Of a stretch of 7,107 nt of DNA, positions 4,019-7,107 are shown piece by piece. The stretch's first letter is position 1; every line of letters begins with the position of its first letter. The stretch is from the NCBI GenBank assembly GCA_011391185.1, contig JAABRB010000185.1, forward strand, positions 1 through 7,107, written 5' to 3'. This DNA is from Betaproteobacteria bacterium. GTDB taxonomy: Bacteria > Pseudomonadota > Gammaproteobacteria > Burkholderiales > SG8-39. The notes under the pieces are model-generated. The model saw nothing but the letters and a program-made list of their open reading frames with translations, was not told where the DNA came from and did no database searches. The position numbers and the translations under genes were made by a program.

Positions 4019-6904
4019 CGTCTGGTTTGTCTCGTATTTGCGTTCTTGGTGCTCCTCGCCCCCGCGGGCGTGCTGCCGGCCTTCGCCGTCGAAGCGATCG
4101 CGGTGCGGCTCAAGACTCCCGCATTCGATGTCCTGCCGCAGACCGAACGCTACACCACCGACGCCGACAAGCTGCAGGTTTCCATCGCGCCCGGCCCCGA
4201 CGGCATCGTGCGCCGGATCGAAGTGCGCGCGCGCGCACCGCAAGGTACGACCAACTGGGCGGTGTTCGCGCTCGCCAACAACACCGACGAGCAGGTGGAC
4301 CGGCTGATCGTCGCGCCGCACTACCAGATGGCGGGCTCGGGCTTGTTCTGGCCCGACCTCGGCTCGACGCGCATCGCCGCCGTGACGCCTAGCCAGGGCT
4401 TCCGGCCGGAACGCCAACCGGCGATCGGCGCCGACGTTTTTCTCGTAACGCTCGACCCGGGCACGACGATTACCTTCGTGGCCGAACTCAATTCGGGATT
4501 GCTGCCGCAGCTCTATCTCTGGGAGCCGGAAGCCTACAAAGGCAAGGTCAATAGTTTCACCCTCTATAACGGCATCGTCATCGGCATCGCGGGCCTGTTG
4601 GCGCTCTTCCTCACCATCCTGTTCGTGGTGAAGGGGTCGATCATGTTCCCGGCCGCCGCCGCGCTCGCCTGGGCGGTGCTCGGCTATATCGGCGTCGATT
4701 TCGGGTTCTGGGCCAAGGTATTCGGGCTCACCCCCGCGACGGAACAATTCTGGCGCGCGGCCGGCGAGGCGATCCTGGCCGCGACGCTCATCGTCTTCAT
4801 CTTCGCCTATCTCAATCTCGCGCGCTGGAACGTGCGCTACTCGCACGTAGCGGTGGGCTGGCTGGTCTTCCTCGCGCTTCTAGTGGCGCTCGCGTTCATC
4901 GATCCGGCGATCGCCGCCGGTATCGCGCGAATTTCGCTCCTGGCCGTCGCGCTCCTCGGCTTCGGCCTCGTCGTGTATCTGGCGACCCATAATTTCGACC
5001 GCGCGGTGCTGCTGATCCCGACCTGGTTCCTGTTCACGGTCTGGGTGATCGCCGCCGGCTTCGCGGTCGCGGGCGTGCTGACCAACGACCTGATCGGCCC
5101 GGCATTGCTTGGCGGCCTCGTGCTGATCGTGATGCTGATCGGATTCACGGTGATGCAGCACGCCTTCGCCGGCGTTGGCGCCGACGGCATCGTCAACGAT
5201 CTGGAGCGGCGCGCGCTCGCGCTCACGGGCGCCGGCGACCTGGTCTGGGATTGGGACGTGGACCGCGACCAGATCTACACCAGCGCCGAGGCCGAGCAGC
5301 TCCTGGGCCTCAAACGCGGCACGCTGGAGACCGCGGCCGCGGGCTGGCTCGAATATCTGCACCCGTCCGATCGCGACGGCTTTCGCATGGCGCTCGACAG
5401 CGTACTGGAGCAGCGGCGCGGCCGCATCGTGCTCGAGTTCCGCCTGCGCGGCGAGGACGGTCATTACCGGTGGTTCACGCTGCGCGCGCGGCCCGTCGTC
5501 GGTACCGATAGCGAGGTGCTGCGCGTGGTCGGCACCATTACCGACATCACCGAACAGAAGGTCGCCGAGGAGCGGTTGCTGCACGACGCGGTGCACGACA
5601 ACCTCACGGGGTTACCGAACCGGGAGCTGTTCTTCGACCGGCTCGATGCCGCGATCGTGTTCGCGCGGGCCGACGAAAATATGCGGCCGACCGTGATGGT
5701 CATCGATCTCGACCGCTTCAAGCAGGTCAACACCAGCGTCGGCATGGCGGTCGGCGACTCGATCCTGCTGACCGTCGCGCGCCGGCTCGGCCGATTGCTC
5801 AAGCCGCAGGATACGCTGTCGCGCATCGGCGGCGACCAATTCGGGCTGATCCTGCTATCCGAGCGCGACCCGCAGCGCATCACGGCCTTCGCCGACACGA
5901 TCCGGCGCACCTTGCGCGCGCCCATCGGCTTCGGCGAGCGGCAGATTTTTCTCACCGCCTCGATCGGTCTCGTACTGGTGGACGGCCAGACGCGCCGCCG
6001 TGAAGAGGTGCTGAAAGACGCGGAGCTCGCAATGTATCACGCCAAACGCTCCGGCGCCGACAAGATCGAGGTATTCAAGGCGGCGATGCGGTCACAGAAG
6101 ATCGACCGGCTGACGCTGGAATCGGATCTGCGGCGCGCGCTCGAGCGCGAGGAAGTGGCGATCCTCTACCAGCCGGTGATCCGGCTGGAGGACCGCACCA
6201 TCGCCGGCTTCGAGGCGCTGATGCGCTGGAACCATCCGCGGCTCGGACGGCTGGGTCCGTCGGAGTTCATCCCGATCGCCGAGGAGACCGGTCTCATCGT
6301 CGATCTCGGACATTTCGTGCTCGAGCGCGCCGCGCGCCAGCTCGTGCTGTGGCAGCGCGCGATGCCCGGCGTGGTGCCGATCTTCACCAGCGTGAACATC
6401 TCGTCCCGCCAGCTTCTGCGCCACGATCTGATCCAGGACGTGAAGGCGGTGCTGGCGCGCAATCTCTGCGCTCCTGGGACGCTGAAGCTGGAACTTACCG
6501 AATCCCTCATCATGGAGAACCCGGAGCTCGCGGCGCAAATGCTTCAACGCATCCGCGAACTCGGCGCCGGGCTGGCGCTGGACGATTTCGGCACCGGCTA
6601 TTCTTCGCTCGCCTATCTTCAGCGCTTCCCCTTCGACACGATCAAGATCGACCAGCAATTCGTGCGCGGCTCGGGCAAGGGACCGCGGCCGGTGATTCTC
6701 CGCTCGATCATCGCGCTGGCGCACGATCTCGGCATGGCGACGGTCGCCGAAGGCGCGGAGACGGACTCCGACGCGGTCGAGCTTTTCCAGCTCGGCTGCG
6801 AATTCGCGCAGGGCTACGCTTTCGGTGAGCCGATGACGGCCGACGACGCGATGCGGTTGGTCGCGCCGGAATTGCCGCCCGAGAAACGCGCGAAGGCCAG
6901 CTGA
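4016..6904 (+). CDS. membrane sensor c-di-GMP phosphodiesterase: 7TM, PAS, degenerate GGDEF, EAL
   Basis: A 962-residue inner-membrane signalling protein predicted to hydrolyse c-di-GMP to pGpG. In order: signal peptide 1-24 (cleavage after PAFA); periplasmic domain about 25-180, resembling the 7TMR-DISM extracellular type; seven hydrophobic segments about 183-380; PAS about 401-516 (DLVWDWDVD to VVGTITDITEQK); GGDEF about 522-686; EAL about 697-951. EAL catalytic residues are all present: E733 (EAL), N794 (NISSRQ), E826 (ELTES), D856-D857 (DDFGTGYSS), K877 (IKID), E912 (AEGAE), Q932 (QGYAFGEP). The GGDEF motif is GGDQF (605-609), with the fourth residue altered. The inhibitory RxxD site reads KPQD (596-599), and GHxxGD has become GMAVGD. 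Cyclase activity is therefore doubtful; the domain may bind GTP as a regulator, as in Caulobacter PdeA. It is probably co-transcribed with the quinone oxidoreductase. The sensed signal is unknown. An upstream TTG start (3929) would give 991 residues. Confidence 0.92.
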   Translation: MRLVCLVFAFLVLLAPAGVLPAFAVEAIAVRLKTPAFDVLPQTERYTTDADKLQVSIAPGPDGIVRRIEVRARAPQGTTNWAVFALANNTDEQVDRLIVAPHYQMAGSGLFWPDLGSTRIAAVTPSQGFRPERQPAIGADVFLVTLDPGTTITFVAELNSGLLPQLYLWEPEAYKGKVNSFTLYNGIVIGIAGLLALFLTILFVVKGSIMFPAAAALAWAVLGYIGVDFGFWAKVFGLTPATEQFWRAAGEAILAATLIVFIFAYLNLARWNVRYSHVAVGWLVFLALLVALAFIDPAIAAGIARISLLAVALLGFGLVVYLATHNFDRAVLLIPTWFLFTVWVIAAGFAVAGVLTNDLIGPALLGGLVLIVMLIGFTVMQHAFAGVGADGIVNDLERRALALTGAGDLVWDWDVDRDQIYTSAEAEQLLGLKRGTLETAAAGWLEYLHPSDRDGFRMALDSVLEQRRGRIVLEFRLRGEDGHYRWFTLRARPVVGTDSEVLRVVGTITDITEQKVAEERLLHDAVHDNLTGLPNRELFFDRLDAAIVFARADENMRPTVMVIDLDRFKQVNTSVGMAVGDSILLTVARRLGRLLKPQDTLSRIGGDQFGLILLSERDPQRITAFADTIRRTLRAPIGFGERQIFLTASIGLVLVDGQTRRREEVLKDAELAMYHAKRSGADKIEVFKAAMRSQKIDRLTLESDLRRALEREEVAILYQPVIRLEDRTIAGFEALMRWNHPRLGRLGPSEFIPIAEETGLIVDLGHFVLERAARQLVLWQRAMPGVVPIFTSVNISSRQLLRHDLIQDVKAVLARNLCAPGTLKLELTESLIMENPELAAQMLQRIRELGAGLALDDFGTGYSSLAYLQRFPFDTIKIDQQFVRGSGKGPRPVILRSIIALAHDLGMATVAEGAETDSDAVELFQLGCEFAQGYAFGEPMTADDAMRLVAPELPPEKRAKAS

Positions 6905-6909
6905 CGACT

Positions 6910-7107
6910 TCAGGCGTGGCCGGCGACGCTCGCGAGCTTGCCGGGATCGACGCCGATCTTGCGCATGGCCTGATTGTACTTGTCCTCGGTATTCGGGCCG
7001 AAGAGAAGCTCCGAATCGGCGTCGCAATTCAGCCAGCCATTGGCCTGGATCTCGTTCTCGAGCTGGCCGGGCGCCCAGCCGGCATAGCCGAGCGCGAGCA
7101 CCGCGCT
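6910..7107 (-). CDS. yqgE: YqgE/AlgH family protein (UPF0301), C-terminal part; 5' end outside window
   Basis: The last 65 residues of a YqgE/AlgH family protein, a conserved small cytoplasmic protein of poorly known function. The family hallmark [15 protein letters not shown] is followed by NGWL, the segment DADSELLFG, then [23 protein letters not shown], the typical C-terminal end. The frame is open through the window edge, so the true start lies outside; a GTG at 7099-7101 is internal. It is convergent with the EAL gene, with only five bases between the two stop codons and no visible terminator, so the transcripts probably overlap at their 3' ends. Family assignment is secure from the GYAGW and AGHA motifs. 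Confidence 0.93.
   Translation of the reverse strand, partial: SAVLALGYAGWAPGQLENEIQANGWLNCDADSELLFGPNTEDKYNQAMRKIGVDPGKLASVAGHA

Noticed and set aside
3968..4846. Minus-strand frame of 292 codons opposite the N-terminal part of the EAL gene
   Set aside because: Antisense shadow; the plus strand there encodes a signal peptide and membrane spans consistent with the rest of the protein.
6092..7027. Minus-strand frame of 311 codons opposite the EAL domain
   Set aside because: It overlaps the intact EAL catalytic region and the YqgE end in another frame; charged low-complexity product.

Overview
The window looks like chromosomal core sequence from a high-GC alphaproteobacterium, most likely a member of the Hyphomicrobiales (Rhizobiales) in the Bradyrhizobium/Rhodopseudomonas/Xanthobacteraceae neighbourhood. 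This rests on protein types: a cysteine-free bL31, a DUF1465/RcdA homologue, a DUF1192 protein, a PIG3-type quinone oxidoreductase, and a large sensor phosphodiesterase beside YqgE/AlgH. It is inferred by reading, without a database search. I see no mobile element, tRNA, rRNA, CRISPR array or phage gene.

Layout: (1) 1-1439, minus strand: N-terminal 479 residues of an MsbA-like half-size ABC exporter, cut by the window edge. (2) 1526-1750, plus strand: rpmE (bL31), divergent from the exporter, with a leader hairpin in front and a strong terminator behind. (3) 1804-2340, minus strand: DUF1465/RcdA homologue, convergent with rpmE. (4) 2341-2661: a 321-bp gene-free stretch. Its left part holds a candidate rcdA promoter with two GANTC sites and a direct repeat. 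Its right part holds a perfect CtrA box (TTAA-N7-TTAA), two further hairpins and a C(UUCG)G terminator with seven Ts, all consistent with a small RNA on the minus strand. (5) 2662-2847, minus strand: small coiled-coil DUF1192 protein. (6) 2931-3932 and 4016-6904, plus strand: quinone oxidoreductase, then a membrane-bound 7TM-PAS-GGDEF-EAL protein. The EAL domain has all its catalytic residues; the GGDEF domain is degenerate (GGDQF). (7) 6910-7107, minus strand: C-terminal 65 residues of a YqgE/AlgH protein, convergent with the EAL gene and cut by the window edge.

Two themes may connect the genes. The first is the cell cycle: RcdA is an adaptor for ClpXP-dependent degradation of CtrA in Caulobacter, and here a textbook CtrA box and CcrM-type GANTC sites lie just upstream of its homologue. 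The second is c-di-GMP turnover: the large EAL protein is probably a membrane sensor phosphodiesterase and may be co-transcribed with the quinone oxidoreductase. The most interesting candidate is the putative CtrA-controlled small RNA at about 2503-2597. It has unpaired CCUCCC and CUCCU motifs that could mask Shine-Dalgarno sequences. It is a prediction from sequence architecture only.
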